The notes: a model not told the origin generated them from the letters alone. Shown: positions 42,556 to 52,148, numbered from the stretch's first letter. The stretch: 64,000 nt of DNA from ECT2AJA-110-A sp035399845 (GCA_035399845.1 DAOPJV010000015.1:44592-108591), one strand, 5' to 3'. Numbers and translations are program-made.

Positions 42556-45500
42556 TTACGGCGTGCAGCTGATGTTCAGGTTGAACATTCCCGTGCTCGG
42601 CGGCGCCCCGTAGGAGCCCACACGAATCATGTAGGTGTTACCGGCCGTGACCGGGATGCTGAACGAGGACGCCAGCGTTTCGGCGCACACGTTGCCCGTG
42701 TCGCCTTCGAGGGCGTTCCCGTGGTCGTCGTTGCATTCGATCGGGAGGGCGCCGCCGTTGATCGTGGCGCAGTCGATCGTGTCGTAGATCGCGATGCGGG
42801 CGTCAAACGAATTGCCGCACGTATCGACGAACAGTGTGCCCGTGCAGGTCGCGACGTAGGTGTAGAACAGGTCGCTCCGCACGGCGTCCGGCGCCAGCGA
42901 GAAGTCTCCGCAGGCCGGCAGACCGGAGTCCGTGGCGGCCGTGAGGTCGATCGGCGTCGCGCCGTCCATGATCGTCAGGGCGCCCGCACACTCGTCGTTG
43001 ACGGGCGGCGGGGGCGGAACTTCGCAGTTGATCGAGAACTCGACCAGCGACACGGGTTCCGACGCGCAGGACCAGTTCGAGACGAGGATCCAGTACTGCA
43101 CACCACCTGTCAGATCGACATTGAACGTTGACGGATCCGAGCAGGCGATCTGCGTCAGGTTGGCGCAGTCCGGGCCGGTCCAGACGCTCGTGGCGCCGTC
43201 GAAGCCGGAGCCGGTCGCGCCGATCGTCGCGTTGCAGTCAGAGTCGGGGGTGTACGTGTACCAGACGCCGTTGTTGGCGCCCATGATCGCGTCGCAGCTG
43301 CTGCCGAGACAATCCGGGAAGACGTTGAAGTCATCCGTGGCCGAGCCAATGTCGACGCCCGAGTCCGTGTACGGAAGGGTCGTGACAACACGGGCGTTGA
43401 GGCAGTCGTCGTGCGTCAGCGGCTGCGGGCACGGGTTGTTCGTGCAGTTGAGGCCCGCGGCGAATTCGCCACCCAGGGCCGCGCACTCGAGCTCGGGCAG
43501 ATCGACGCACGTGGCGCCGCCATTCGAGCAGCATCGGCCGGCGGGGCACGGGTCGTCATTGCAGTCCGCGCCGAGCGTGAAGACGCCCGCCAGCGTGTTG
43601 CAGCCGGCCTCGTCCGTGACGACACAGGCGGTCAGACCGCCGTCGAGGTAGCAGCAGCTGCCCGCATTGCAGATGCCGCCGCCGTTCAGCAGGGCGTCCA
43701 CAAAGGCCGCGATATCGGCGGCGTCGATGACGTTGTCGTCCTCGACGTCGGCGCACTTGCATGCGGCCGACGGCGTGGCGCCGAACTCCGACAGGTAGCA
43801 GGCCGTGAACGCCTGAATGTCGAGACCGTTGAGGGCGGAGTCGCCGTTCACGTCACCCGGGCAGGTGCCACAGATCGCGGAGCACTCGATGAAGAAGTCG
43901 AAGGTCGTGCCGGGATCCGGGGCTTCCGTGTAGGAGTCCGTGATGATGTAGTACGTGACGCCCTGCGTTGCCGTGAACGTCACTTCCTCGATACCGCCGC
44001 TGTCATCGCCGGCCACGCAGGAGCCGTTCGTGTCCTGGCAGTCCGTCACGACGTAGATCGCCGCGTCGAAGCCGCTGACGTTGGCCATGCCCGTGTGGAC
44101 CAGGAGGTCCGACGGGGCCGTGAAGGCAAAGACGACTTCAGGACCGTTCGTCGAGAAGCCCGTGCAGCTGCCCGTGCTCATGAGCGCATGGTCCGGGTTG
44201 GCGAGGTCCAGCGAGATGCCGGCGATCGTTCCCGTATTGCAGTCGACCATCGTCGGCGTCGCACAGGTGTCATTGGCCGGGGGCTGCGGGCAGGGGTTCG
44301 GCGTGCAGCTCACGCCATCGCCCTGGTAAGCGCCACCGACGCCGACGCAGAACTCTTCCGTCATCTCACTGCAGGTTCCGCTGCCTTCGCAGCAGGCGCC
44401 GAAGCAGCTCGTCGCACACTCGGATCCGTCGCCCTTATAGACGCCGCCCGCCAGCAGACAGTTGCCCGCCGTGAGGACTTCGCAGGTTCCGCCCGTGCAG
44501 CAGGCGCCCGTCGCCGTGCTGCAGGTGATTTCGAGTCGCGTTTCGCCGCCGCCCTCGGTCGTGCCGAAGTCGCCGGCCTGGATATAGACAAACGCGCCGG
44601 GGCCGTAGTTCGGAATCGTGACGCTTTCGGCGCCACCGACGCCGCCACTGTCGGAGCAGGCGAGTTCCGAGCCGGGGCAGTTGTCACCGACCACGAGAAC
44701 GGCGTCATAGCCCGTCGGCGTGAGCGTGATCGTCACGTCGCAGGGACCGTTCGTGTCGGAGATCGCGAGGTAGCGGAAGATCGCATCGTTGGCGACGACG
44801 CCGCCACCGCCCGTGCAGCTTCCTTCGACAACGTCGGCCGTGGCAAGATCGTTGTTGAACATGATGTCGATCGAGCCCGACTGTGCCGGGGAATTCCGCA
44901 GCGTGACGAGATCGGCGCAGGAGCCTTCGCAGATGTAGCCGCCGTTGCTCACGCCCGTGTTGATGTCGTAGGCGAAGCACACAGTGCCTCGGCCGCCGAA
45001 GGAGCCGCCGGCCGCCACGCAGGCCGCCTCATTGTTGATGGAGCAGCCGGATCCGAGGATGCAGCACGCGCCATCACAGGTGAGACTGCAGTCCGAGCCG
45101 TCTCCGCCGTAGACGCCGCCGGCGTTCGCACAGCCCGATGCCGAATCGATCGTGCAGGAGCCGTCAAAGAGACAGCAGGAGCCCGTTGGCGGGGGGCAGC
45201 CGTTCGGCGTGATGTTCAGCACGATCTCGCCGAGGTCCGTGCCGCCAAAGTCCTGGATCTGGATGAAGATCTGCTGGCCGATCGTGACACTGTCGATGCA
45301 GATGCAGCTGTCACGCGTCGATGTGCCCGTCTGCGGGGCGTCGATGCAGGAGGCCTGCGCCGGATCGGGGATCGTGCCATCAGAGCGGCAGTCGTCGTCG
45401 CAGTCGAGTTCGGCGCCGCCACAGAAGCTGTCATAGGCCGCGAGGACTGTGTCGATCGCTGTTGCGTTGTTCGGATTGAGGAAGGTGCCACACGTGTCGA

Positions 45501-46317
45501 TGAGGAGCGAGCCGTTCTGCTCGACGGTATAGACCGCCCAGACGTCGGCGGCGCCGGAGGTCGTGCAGCTGGGATCGGGATCGTCAACGACGTTCCCGGC
45601 GTTGGAAAGGAGCGTTGTGCCGGAGCCGACGACGATGGCCGACGAGCAGACGTCGCCGCCCGTCGGGCATGCGTTCACGCCGCACTGCGTGCCGTCGCCC
45701 AGGTAGATTCCGCCGAGCGGTCCACACTCGCCGACGCCACCTGTGACGTCTGTGCACGTATCGTCGTGGCAGCAGGCGCCGACGCCGCCCGCGACGCAGG
45801 CGATGTTCAGCGTGACGTCGCCGCATCGGATCGTGCCGGAGGCGTCGTAGCCCGCCACACGGATGATGTAGTCCTGGCCGGAAACGCAGTTGAACGTCAC
45901 AACGGACAGGAGCGTGTTCGGTCCCGTGCTGCCGTCGTCGTCGCAGGCGATCTCATTGCCGCCACAGGCGTCATAGATGGACAGAACCGTGTCGTTGACC
46001 GCCGTGAAGGCGCTGTTTTCCGTGTCGATCGTGGCTTCGCCGGTGCAATCCGCTGTCCAGACATAGAAGAGGTCCAGACCGCTGTTGGCCTGGCAGCCGG
46101 CTTCGGCGTCGTCCACGGCGCTGGCGCCGCAGTTGTTTCCGCCGGCGTTGGTCCCGGTGACCACAGGTGTCGCGCCCGCGCAGTCGTCCGACTGGGCGTT
46201 CGCCGCCGAAGTCAGTCCGAGCAGCGCGGCGACCGCGATGGCCGCCGTTGCGATCGAACGCGCGGATCGCGTCCGCGCGGTTCTACACTCGCAGGTGTCA
46301 ATGCAAATCCCTGTCAC
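42556..46317 (-). CDS. Large secreted Cys-rich repeat protein with internal dockerin-like segment
   Basis: 1253 residues from a GTG at 46317 with GGGAGG six bases upstream; the frame is open 37 codons further but without such a site. The signal peptide ends near residue 42 (AVAALLGLTSAANAQ). Two module types alternate. The first is a ~110-residue beta-sandwich with the pattern DTVLSIYDxC...CDDDG...YIIRVAGY, resembling bacterial PPC-like domains. The second is a Cys-rich repeat, seven copies by my count, of the form G(A/S)CC...C...C...GGxYxGDGxxC, for example GACCHDDTCTDVTGG. Around residues 840-905 a dockerin-like EF-hand pair occurs (CPGDVNGDSALNGLDIQAF and ADVEDDNVIDAADIAAFVDA). Surface or extracellular location and a structural or adhesive role are inferred. 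A terminator follows directly. Confidence 0.85.
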   Translation of the reverse strand: MTGICIDTCECRTARTRSARSIATAAIAVAALLGLTSAANAQSDDCAGATPVVTGTNAGGNNCGASAVDDAEAGCQANSGLDLFYVWTADCTGEATIDTENSAFTAVNDTVLSIYDACGGNEIACDDDGSTGPNTLLSVVTFNCVSGQDYIIRVAGYDASGTIRCGDVTLNIACVAGGVGACCHDDTCTDVTGGVGECGPLGGIYLGDGTQCGVNACPTGGDVCSSAIVVGSGTTLLSNAGNVVDDPDPSCTTSGAADVWAVYTVEQNGSLLIDTCGTFLNPNNATAIDTVLAAYDSFCGGAELDCDDDCRSDGTIPDPAQASCIDAPQTGTSTRDSCICIDSVTIGQQIFIQIQDFGGTDLGEIVLNITPNGCPPPTGSCCLFDGSCTIDSASGCANAGGVYGGDGSDCSLTCDGACCILGSGCSINNEAACVAAGGSFGGRGTVCFAYDINTGVSNGGYICEGSCADLVTLRNSPAQSGSIDIMFNNDLATADVVEGSCTGGGGVVANDAIFRYLAISDTNGPCDVTITLTPTGYDAVLVVGDNCPGSELACSDSGGVGGAESVTIPNYGPGAFVYIQAGDFGTTEGGGETRLEITCSTATGACCTGGTCEVLTAGNCLLAGGVYKGDGSECATSCFGACCEGSGTCSEMTEEFCVGVGGAYQGDGVSCTPNPCPQPPANDTCATPTMVDCNTGTIAGISLDLANPDHALMSTGSCTGFSTNGPEVVFAFTAPSDLLVHTGMANVSGFDAAIYVVTDCQDTNGSCVAGDDSGGIEEVTFTATQGVTYYIITDSYTEAPDPGTTFDFFIECSAICGTCPGDVNGDSALNGLDIQAFTACYLSEFGATPSAACKCADVEDDNVIDAADIAAFVDALLNGGGICNAGSCCYLDGGLTACVVTDEAGCNTLAGVFTLGADCNDDPCPAGRCCSNGGATCVDLPELECAALGGEFAAGLNCTNNPCPQPLTHDDCLNARVVTTLPYTDSGVDIGSATDDFNVFPDCLGSSCDAIMGANNGVWYTYTPDSDCNATIGATGSGFDGATSVWTGPDCANLTQIACSDPSTFNVDLTGGVQYWILVSNWSCASEPVSLVEFSINCEVPPPPPVNDECAGALTIMDGATPIDLTAATDSGLPACGDFSLAPDAVRSDLFYTYVATCTGTLFVDTCGNSFDARIAIYDTIDCATINGGALPIECNDDHGNALEGDTGNVCAETLASSFSIPVTAGNTYMIRVGSYGAPPSTGMFNLNISCTP

Positions 46318-46995
46318 GATGTTCCTCCCAAAAAGAGACATTCGCGCCGGCCGATCAGACGCCGACCCATTCGGCGATGCTCGGTTGCGGCTGGCTTTCG
46401 AAGGATGAGTTTGTTCCGGGAAATGCAATACGCAGGCGTCGCACCCGAGAACAGGGTGTACAGATGCTGCGCACGAACTCGTTGGGCGCGACGCGATGTG
46501 CGTCGTCCCTCCACTTCATTCCCGTCCCGTCGATCCCTCTTTCAAATACCTTCCGTCGGGCTCGCCGCTGATCGCCCCGCGACGCGATCGTCGCCGGGCG
46601 GCCGCCGCAGGGCGGCGTTGGGTTCGTCCCCCCAAGGATGCGTCGCGCTGAGAACGCGGTTCTCGTGACGAGTCGTCGCGTGCGCGCAACGACAGCGCAC
46701 GGCCTGATTCGCCGTGTTGCGCGGTCATGGCGCAGTGACGACCAGGGCACGAATTCGTGCGGCTCGGTCGACGCTCGCTCTTTTCGGTCGGGAAAAGAAT
46801 CGCCCCCTCGCTTACACGCGCCGGGGCGTCGGATTATTCCTGGGGATCGCGAAAAATGCGAAAGGTCGTTCGCGCCATTACAGACACGGGGAGGGTCCGA
46901 TCATATCCGTGTGGCGCCGCCTTTGGTGTCTACGGATGAGGTATGGGCGCGGCGCCACCTCTCTGCGCCACCGCCGTTCCGGGCCATGCGGTCCG
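46318..46995. other. Intergenic region, no supported gene
   Basis: About 680 bp between the Cys-rich protein gene and the LEA-like lipoprotein gene. Open frames on both strands are Arg-rich and without ribosome binding sites or domains. It should contain the promoter of the Cys-rich protein gene on the minus strand. No repeat or RNA gene was recognised. Confidence 0.4.
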
Positions 46996-47409
46996 CTAGC
47001 TGGAAGGTTCGTCGTTCACGGCCTCTTTGACTTTTTCAACGGCCTGAGTCGTCGCCTTCTTTGCGCGATCCACGGCCTGCGTCGTGGCCCGCTTTGCCTT
47101 GTCGACGTAGGGCTTGGCGTCCCGGGCGACTTCCTTCGCCTTGTCGATCGCCTGCGTCGTGGCTTCCCGGGCCTTGTCGCGCATCTCACGGCCGAGTTGC
47201 CTGCCCCCCTCATAGAGCTCGTTCGCCGTGGCCGCCCCCTTGTCGATCATTGGCTCGAGCTTCGTTTCGGCCTTCTCGGCCGCGCGCGTCGCGGCGTTCT
47301 TCGCTTCGCGGGCCTTCTCCTTGGCGCGCTCCACGTCCTGGGGGTCGCAGCCGCTGGCGATCAGGATTCCGATTCCAATCATGGCGATGGCGCCGATGCG
47401 ATAGTTCAT
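46996..47409 (-). CDS. Lipoprotein with LEA-like/apolipophorin-like amphipathic repeats
   Basis: 137 residues; GGGAGG seven bases before the ATG. Signal peptide with lipobox IGILIASGC, Cys at residue 21. The mature part consists of 11-residue-like amphipathic repeats: AKEKAREAKNAATRAAEKAE, ATTQAIDKAKEVARDAK, ATTQAVDRAKKATTQAVEK. These are the KxxATTQAxxKAK units of late-embryogenesis-abundant or YtxH-like proteins, which form extended helices and are linked to desiccation or membrane stress. Anchoring to a membrane by lipid is inferred. Stands alone. Confidence 0.8.
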   Translation of the reverse strand: MNYRIGAIAMIGIGILIASGCDPQDVERAKEKAREAKNAATRAAEKAETKLEPMIDKGAATANELYEGGRQLGREMRDKAREATTQAIDKAKEVARDAKPYVDKAKRATTQAVDRAKKATTQAVEKVKEAVNDEPSS

Positions 47410-47642
47410 CGCAAACCTCCCTCGCGCAGCCCAAACGGCGGCGCGTCAGTCATGTCGAGTATTGTCGCCTGCTGTGAAATTATTGCCGGGATTGCGTTGT
47501 GTCGCCACTCAGATGTCCGATCGCGTACCAAAACCGCATCCGACTCGGCGTGGAGGCGTGTTTCACGGCGGCGGCCTGTGAGTCGTTCCGCAATCGTGCG
47601 CCATCGGGACACGAGGCGTCGATCGGTTTATGATCGCGACGT

Positions 47643-48428
47643 ATGGAGCGAGCGGAACTCATTAAGGCGTTGAAGGACCGATTCGAATCGGATGCGTTCC
47701 TGGGGGCGGCGTCACTGCCGATCGCGGCGCCGGCCGCGGCACAATCGTCGAGCGCGACGACGGCGAACGCGAAGCCGCCGACGACCCCGGTCCATCGCGC
47801 GCCAATCGCGGCCGACGAGATCGAACGTCGGCGCGTCGCGCTGCAGGTCATCGACGACAACGAAGTGAAGGGCTGTACGCAGTGTTGTCTCTCCGAGACG
47901 CGCACCAAGACGGCCTTTGGCGTCGGCGCGCCCAATGCGCGGATCATGTTCGTCGGCGAGGCCCCGGGGCACGACGAGGACATTCAGGGCGAGCCCTTCG
48001 TCGGCAAGGCCGGTCAGCTACTCACGAAGATGATCGAGGCCGGCATGGGCCTGAAGCGATCCGATGTCTATATCTGCAACGTGCTCAAGTGCAGACCTCC
48101 CAACAATCGCAACCCGGCGCCGGACGAAGTCATCGCCTGCCGAAATTTCCTGTGGCGCCAGATCGAAATCGTGCAGCCGGAAGTCATCATCGCGCTGGGC
48201 GCTCCGGCGGCACAGACGCTTCTGAACACGCGTGAGGGAATCGGTCGCCTTCGTTCGCAGTGGCATGATTTTCATCTCAGCGGAACCCCGGGCGTCGGGG
48301 ATCCGATTCCGCTCATGCCGACGTATCATCCGGCGTACCTGTTGCGCAGCCCGGGCGAAAAAAACAAAGCCTGGTCCGACCTGAAGATGGTCATGACGCG
48401 ACTCTCTCTGCCGCTTCCCGCACGCTGA
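47643..48428 (+). CDS. Family 4 (Fe-S) uracil-DNA glycosylase
   Basis: 261 residues. Removes uracil from DNA in base-excision repair. After an Ala/Pro-rich linker (~60 residues) comes the family 4 UDG domain: GCTQCCLSETRTKTAFGVG (first two cluster Cys), motif A FVGEAPGHDEDIQGEPFVGK, NVLKCRPPNNRNP (third Cys and the typical RPPxNR), ACRNFLWRQIEIVQP (fourth Cys), ALGAPAAQTLL, and motif B MPTYHPAYLLRSP. The four Cys would hold a 4Fe-4S cluster. The low-complexity N-terminal extension is common in this family. No clear ribosome binding site was found; a weak terminator follows. Confidence 0.92.
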   Translation: MERAELIKALKDRFESDAFLGAASLPIAAPAAAQSSSATTANAKPPTTPVHRAPIAADEIERRRVALQVIDDNEVKGCTQCCLSETRTKTAFGVGAPNARIMFVGEAPGHDEDIQGEPFVGKAGQLLTKMIEAGMGLKRSDVYICNVLKCRPPNNRNPAPDEVIACRNFLWRQIEIVQPEVIIALGAPAAQTLLNTREGIGRLRSQWHDFHLSGTPGVGDPIPLMPTYHPAYLLRSPGEKNKAWSDLKMVMTRLSLPLPAR

Positions 48429-48447
48429 CGACAACACCCGTTGTCGT
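48428..48447 (+). terminator. Possible terminator after the uracil-DNA glycosylase gene
   Basis: 7-bp perfect stem ACGACAA / TTGTCGT with a 6-nt loop immediately at the stop codon, followed by the moderately T-rich GTCTGTTTC. Weak as an intrinsic terminator. Confidence 0.35.
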
Positions 48448-48724
48448 GTCTGTTTCGCCGATTGTTCGACCCAACATGACATGGCGGCGGCGCGCCCGCG
48501 CCGGATCGCTGTCTGACGGAGCGTCATGGTTTTCGTTCGCGCGCAGGTTGTCCGGTAAGTCGTCACGATTTCGTCGCGCTCGGGCGGGCGCAGACCCCTG
48601 TGGCGCAGCGCAGCATCTTCGGCCGATTCGTCGCTTGCGACTGTTATTCGCGGACCGTCCGCTAACGGCGCACATTTAACAGGGGGCCATATCGGACAGT
48701 CCGTTTGCGCGTCGTAACGAATCG
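48448..48724. other. Intergenic region upstream of DUF2203 gene
   Basis: Together with the promoter and leader that follow, about 385 bp separate the two genes. Nothing else recognised; short open frames on both strands are Arg-rich and unsupported. Confidence 0.35.
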
Positions 48725-48753
48725 TTGACACTGTTTTGCGCGCCCGGTACTTT
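48725..48753 (+). promoter_or_regulatory. Sigma70-type promoter of the DUF2203 gene
   Basis: A consensus -35 TTGACA is followed after exactly 17 bases by TACTTT as -10. Transcription would start near 48760, giving a ~55-nt leader before the ATG at 48815. Confidence 0.6.
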
Positions 48754-48814
48754 CGACTCCATAAAGGAACGCGGGGGGTTAAGACGACAAATGTCTTTTT
48801 CTGGAGAGGCACGC

Positions 48815-49255
48815 ATGGAAGCCTACGAAATTGCAACAGAACGCCCTCGCTTCCAGCCGCATTCGACTGGGCGAGTCTTTACCATAGACGACGCCAATCG
48901 CGCGCTTCCGCTGGTCAGTCGCGTTGTCGGCGACATCGTGCAGCAGCAGCGGGAAGTCTGCGACCTCGAAGATCAGCTCCATGAGCCGCATTCCGGCGAG
49001 TGGGAAGACGCGCAGGAGCGCTACACGCTCGCGCTGGAGCGACTCCGCGATCTGATCGACGAACTCTCCGACGTGGGCTGTCAGCTCAGGGACTGGCGGC
49101 GCGGTATCGTCGATTTTCCGGCGATCCATAACGAGCGACGCGTCGAGCTCTGCTGGCGCCTCGGAGAACGCCGCATCTGTCACTGGCACGAACCCGACGC
49201 GGGCTATCGCTGCCGTCAGCCGATCGACGAGCGGTTCCGAAAACGCGGCCAGTAG
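48815..49255 (+). CDS. DUF2203 family protein
   Basis: 146 residues from the ATG at 48815, which has GGAGAGG five bases upstream; an ATG at 48791 in frame is less well placed. DUF2203 signature: FTIDDANRALPLVSRVVGDI at the N-terminus, a long helix pair with LALERLRDLIDELSDVGCQL, RDWRRGIVDFPAIHNERRVE, LCWRLGERRICHWHEPDAGY and RQPIDERF at the end. The GxxDFP...(W/C)xxGE...WHxxxxGxxxRQPI order is highly conserved in this family, whose function is unknown. No signal peptide. A good promoter lies directly upstream. Confidence 0.9.
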   Translation: MEAYEIATERPRFQPHSTGRVFTIDDANRALPLVSRVVGDIVQQQREVCDLEDQLHEPHSGEWEDAQERYTLALERLRDLIDELSDVGCQLRDWRRGIVDFPAIHNERRVELCWRLGERRICHWHEPDAGYRCRQPIDERFRKRGQ

Positions 49256-49458
49256 CCGCCCGCGATTCTTCAGCGCCATCGAAATCACAATCCGGGGCGA
49301 TCCCCGCGGCGCTGTATTTGCGCCGCCGCAGCCGCCAATTCCGTTTCCGATCGCCCTTCGAGGCCGTACAATTCGTCGTGATGACGACGAGCCGCGCCCA
49401 GACACGCTTCGATCGCGGGTTGCGCTGGCGGACGCGAGAGGATCGCGACGGCCTGCGG

Positions 49459-50445
49459 ATGGACCCCGCCCTGCGCCTTATCGTTGTGATTCCGGCGCTG
49501 AACGAGGAGGCGACGATTGAGCGCGTCGTTCGCGCCGTCCCCCGATCGATGACGGGGATCCGCGAGGTCGATGTTCTCGTCATCGACGACGGCAGCACGG
49601 ATCGGACCGCCGAACTCGCTGTGGCCGCCGGCGCCGAGGTGATTCACCACACGACGCCTCGGGGCGTGGGCTCGGCCTTCCAGACGGCCCTCAACGAGGC
49701 GATCGAGCACGGCGCCGATCTGATCGTGAACATCGACGCCGACGGTCAGTTTGACCCGGCGGATATCCCCAGGCTCGTGGCGCCTGTCGTGGCGGGCGAA
49801 GCTGATTTCGCGACCGCCTCTCGCTTTCTGGATCCGACGCTGATTCCCGAGATGCCATGGATCAAGCGATGGGGCAATCGGCAGATGAGCCGGTTGATCT
49901 CCGGCATGACGCGCCAGAAGTTCCATGACGTCTCCTGCGGCATGCGCTGCTACAACCGGCGGGCGGCGCTGAGTCTCAACCTGCTCGGTCGGTTCACGTA
50001 CACGCAGGAAGTGTTTCTCAACCTGGCCTACAAGCACATGCGCATCGTCGAAGTGCCGATCCGCGTGCGCGGCGTCCGCGAGTTCGGCAAGAGCCGCGTC
50101 GCCGGCAGCATCTTCAAATACGCCAGCAAGACGTCGCGCATCATCTTCCGCTGCTATCGCGACTATTTCCCGATGCGGTTCTTCGGCGCCATCGGCCTGT
50201 CGCTGCTCGGACTCGCCGCCATCTTCGGCGGATTCCTGTTGTGGCACTATCTCGGTACGGGAACGCTTTCGCCTCACAAGTGGGCCGGCTTCATCAGCGG
50301 CGGGTGCGCGCTGTTGAGCGTCTTCTTCTTCTTCGCGGGCATGATCGGCGACATGCTCAATCGCCATCGTGTCTATCTCGAGGAACTGCTTTATCGACAG
50401 CGATTGATGGCGAGAGGCGACTCGTCCTACAGCGATCTTGATTGA
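49459..50445 (+). CDS. GT2 glycosyltransferase with C-terminal membrane helices
   Basis: About 328 residues from the ATG at 49459, right before the first strand; in-frame starts at 49381 or 49318 would add a basic segment and cannot be excluded. GT-A fold of the DPM1-like GT2 group: LIVVIPALNEEATIERVV, VDVLVIDDGSTDRTAELA, RGVGSAFQTALNEAIEHG, metal-binding NIDADGQFDPADIP, then DVSCGMRCYNRRAALSL. Two C-terminal transmembrane helices (FFGAIGLSLLGLAAIFGGFL and GFISGGCALLSVFFFFAGMI) anchor it. Role: transfer of a sugar to a lipid or polysaccharide carrier; the acceptor is unknown. The 3' end overlaps the convergent TrkH-like gene by 19 bp. Confidence 0.87.
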   Translation: MDPALRLIVVIPALNEEATIERVVRAVPRSMTGIREVDVLVIDDGSTDRTAELAVAAGAEVIHHTTPRGVGSAFQTALNEAIEHGADLIVNIDADGQFDPADIPRLVAPVVAGEADFATASRFLDPTLIPEMPWIKRWGNRQMSRLISGMTRQKFHDVSCGMRCYNRRAALSLNLLGRFTYTQEVFLNLAYKHMRIVEVPIRVRGVREFGKSRVAGSIFKYASKTSRIIFRCYRDYFPMRFFGAIGLSLLGLAAIFGGFLLWHYLGTGTLSPHKWAGFISGGCALLSVFFFFAGMIGDMLNRHRVYLEELLYRQRLMARGDSSYSDLD

Positions 50446-52148
50446 GGCGCCGTGTCGGCCTGCTGTCGAATCGTCCGCATCACGCCGGCCCAGAACCAGA
50501 GTGGCCAGAAACGACCGACGAGCATCAGCGCAATTGCGACAAGGCGTCCGTTCGTCGTGAGGTGGTCAGCAAGTCCCGTCGTGAGTCCCACATTGTTCAG
50601 TGAGGCAACGGCGTCGAACGTCGTATCGTATCGATCGGCTGACGTCGTCATGCCCAGCAACAGCGCCGCGATCGCGTTTATGGCGAGCCATGCGCAGAGA
50701 CCGACGCCGAATCGTGTCAGCAATCGACGGCGAAGGGCGCCGCGCCGGGCGCGCTCCGCCACGTTGGCGCCGCCGATCGGCGCCAGGAACAGCAGGCCGA
50801 AGAGCGACGTACGAATGCCGCCCGCCGTTCCGGCGACGCTTCCCCCCGTGAACATCGCCGCGACGATCAGGCCGAACGACGGCCAGCTGAGCGTACCGAC
50901 GGAGACGGGGATCGTCTGAAGTCCCGCCGATCGCACGGTCGATGCGACCAGCACGGCGAGCGGCCAGGGGCGCGAACGGTCGTCGCGCATGGCGGGTTGA
51001 TGGACGCTCGGTTCGAATGGCAGCGCCGGCCGCCACTCGCCGACCACGGACGCCGGATGCTCAAGGTAGACGAGGGCGCCGCTCATGAGCAGCAGCAGCA
51101 GGAAGGCCGCAAAGGCGTCGAACGTCGCGAGGCCACTCAGCGGATGTCGCTGCAGATCATCGGTCGCCGGTCGCTTGCCGAGCAGGTCGAGGAGCAGGGG
51201 GACTCCCAGCGATCCGGCGATGGCCAGCGACGTGATTGCGAGAAAGACGCGCCGATCCGCGAAGTAGCTGGCCAGTCCGTCCGCCCGCATGACAACGCCC
51301 GTGTTCCAGAGGGCGTCGCCCGCGTGCACCACACTCCACCAGATGCGATCGACGAGCGTCGGCGTGTCCTCGGACCGCCACACGCTCAGGAGCACGGCGA
51401 CGCCTGTCAGTTGTATCAGCGTCGCGACGAGAAACACGCGCCTCAACGTGGCGGGACGCTGAAGGAAGGGGCGAACCAGTGACAGGCCCATCGCGCAGAA
51501 GCCGAATCCCGCCAGTTGGGTCAGGCCGATGATGACAATCTGGCCAAACGACGTGTAATCCTCGCTGAAGCTGAGCGTGAATACACCCACGAGGCAGGCG
51601 GCGCTGGTCGACGTGTGCAGACCGCCGACGACGTGGCTGACGAAGTTGTGCCGATAGTCCGGGACCCCGGAGTTTGTCGCGATGGGAATCGAGAGCAGGA
51701 CGGCGCCGACGAGGACCGCGCCGATCCAGTACGGAACGATGACGCGGATCAGCTGATCCGGCGTGTCGATGGCGGCCTCCATCTTTCGATAGGCGTTGTG
51801 CAGACATCCGAGCCCGGCTGCGCCAACGATGTAACCCGTCGTGGCGACGAGCGCCGGCGTGACACTTCGACAGGCCACGGACAGCCCTGCGCCCACGAGC
51901 GCGACGAGGACGAACAGAATCCCGTCCGTTGATGCCAAGCAACGCGCGCGTCGGAGGTGGTGGATCCAGAAGAGGGCCAGCGGGATCTGGCAGGCGATGA
52001 GCGCGATTGTCGGCAGCGCCGAGGCGCCGCGACCGTCACGCGCCAGGAGCGCGGCGACGGCGATTCCCATGAGCGTCCGGAAAAGCCAGCGATTCGGCAT
52101 CGATGGCGGCTTCGATGTGGAGATGCTGGGCGCCTCGGCCGGAATCAT
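50427..52148 (-). CDS. TrkH/KtrB-like cation transporter, divergent
   Basis: 573 residues, 10-13 hydrophobic segments. Four loop/helix units resemble the P-loops of the TrkH/KtrB superfamily: GGLHTSTSAACLVGVFTLSF, HAGDALWNTGVVMRADGL, ASTVRSAGLQTIPVSVGTL and FDAVASLNNVGLTTGL. GGSVAGTAGGIRTSLFGLLF matches the conserved GGSxGSTAGGIK segment. The first unit seems to lack the filter Gly (TSTSA where the family has TTTG), so ion selectivity may differ from classic K+ transporters. No TrkA/KtrA regulatory subunit gene is in the window. The gene overlaps the convergent GT2 gene by 19 bp at its 3' end and starts divergently from the HupE/UreJ-like gene. Confidence 0.75.
   Translation of the reverse strand: MIPAEAPSISTSKPPSMPNRWLFRTLMGIAVAALLARDGRGASALPTIALIACQIPLALFWIHHLRRARCLASTDGILFVLVALVGAGLSVACRSVTPALVATTGYIVGAAGLGCLHNAYRKMEAAIDTPDQLIRVIVPYWIGAVLVGAVLLSIPIATNSGVPDYRHNFVSHVVGGLHTSTSAACLVGVFTLSFSEDYTSFGQIVIIGLTQLAGFGFCAMGLSLVRPFLQRPATLRRVFLVATLIQLTGVAVLLSVWRSEDTPTLVDRIWWSVVHAGDALWNTGVVMRADGLASYFADRRVFLAITSLAIAGSLGVPLLLDLLGKRPATDDLQRHPLSGLATFDAFAAFLLLLLMSGALVYLEHPASVVGEWRPALPFEPSVHQPAMRDDRSRPWPLAVLVASTVRSAGLQTIPVSVGTLSWPSFGLIVAAMFTGGSVAGTAGGIRTSLFGLLFLAPIGGANVAERARRGALRRRLLTRFGVGLCAWLAINAIAALLLGMTTSADRYDTTFDAVASLNNVGLTTGLADHLTTNGRLVAIALMLVGRFWPLWFWAGVMRTIRQQADTAPQSRSL

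Noticed and set aside
43411..46668. 1085-codon plus-strand frame opposite the Cys-rich secreted protein gene
   Set aside because: Arg/Ala/Val-rich with no recognisable domain; results from low stop frequency opposite a Cys/Gly/Asp-rich gene in GC-rich DNA.
46714..47673. 319-codon plus-strand frame across the LEA-like lipoprotein gene
   Set aside because: Overlaps a well-supported minus-strand lipoprotein with ribosome binding site and lipobox; the frame itself has no domain.
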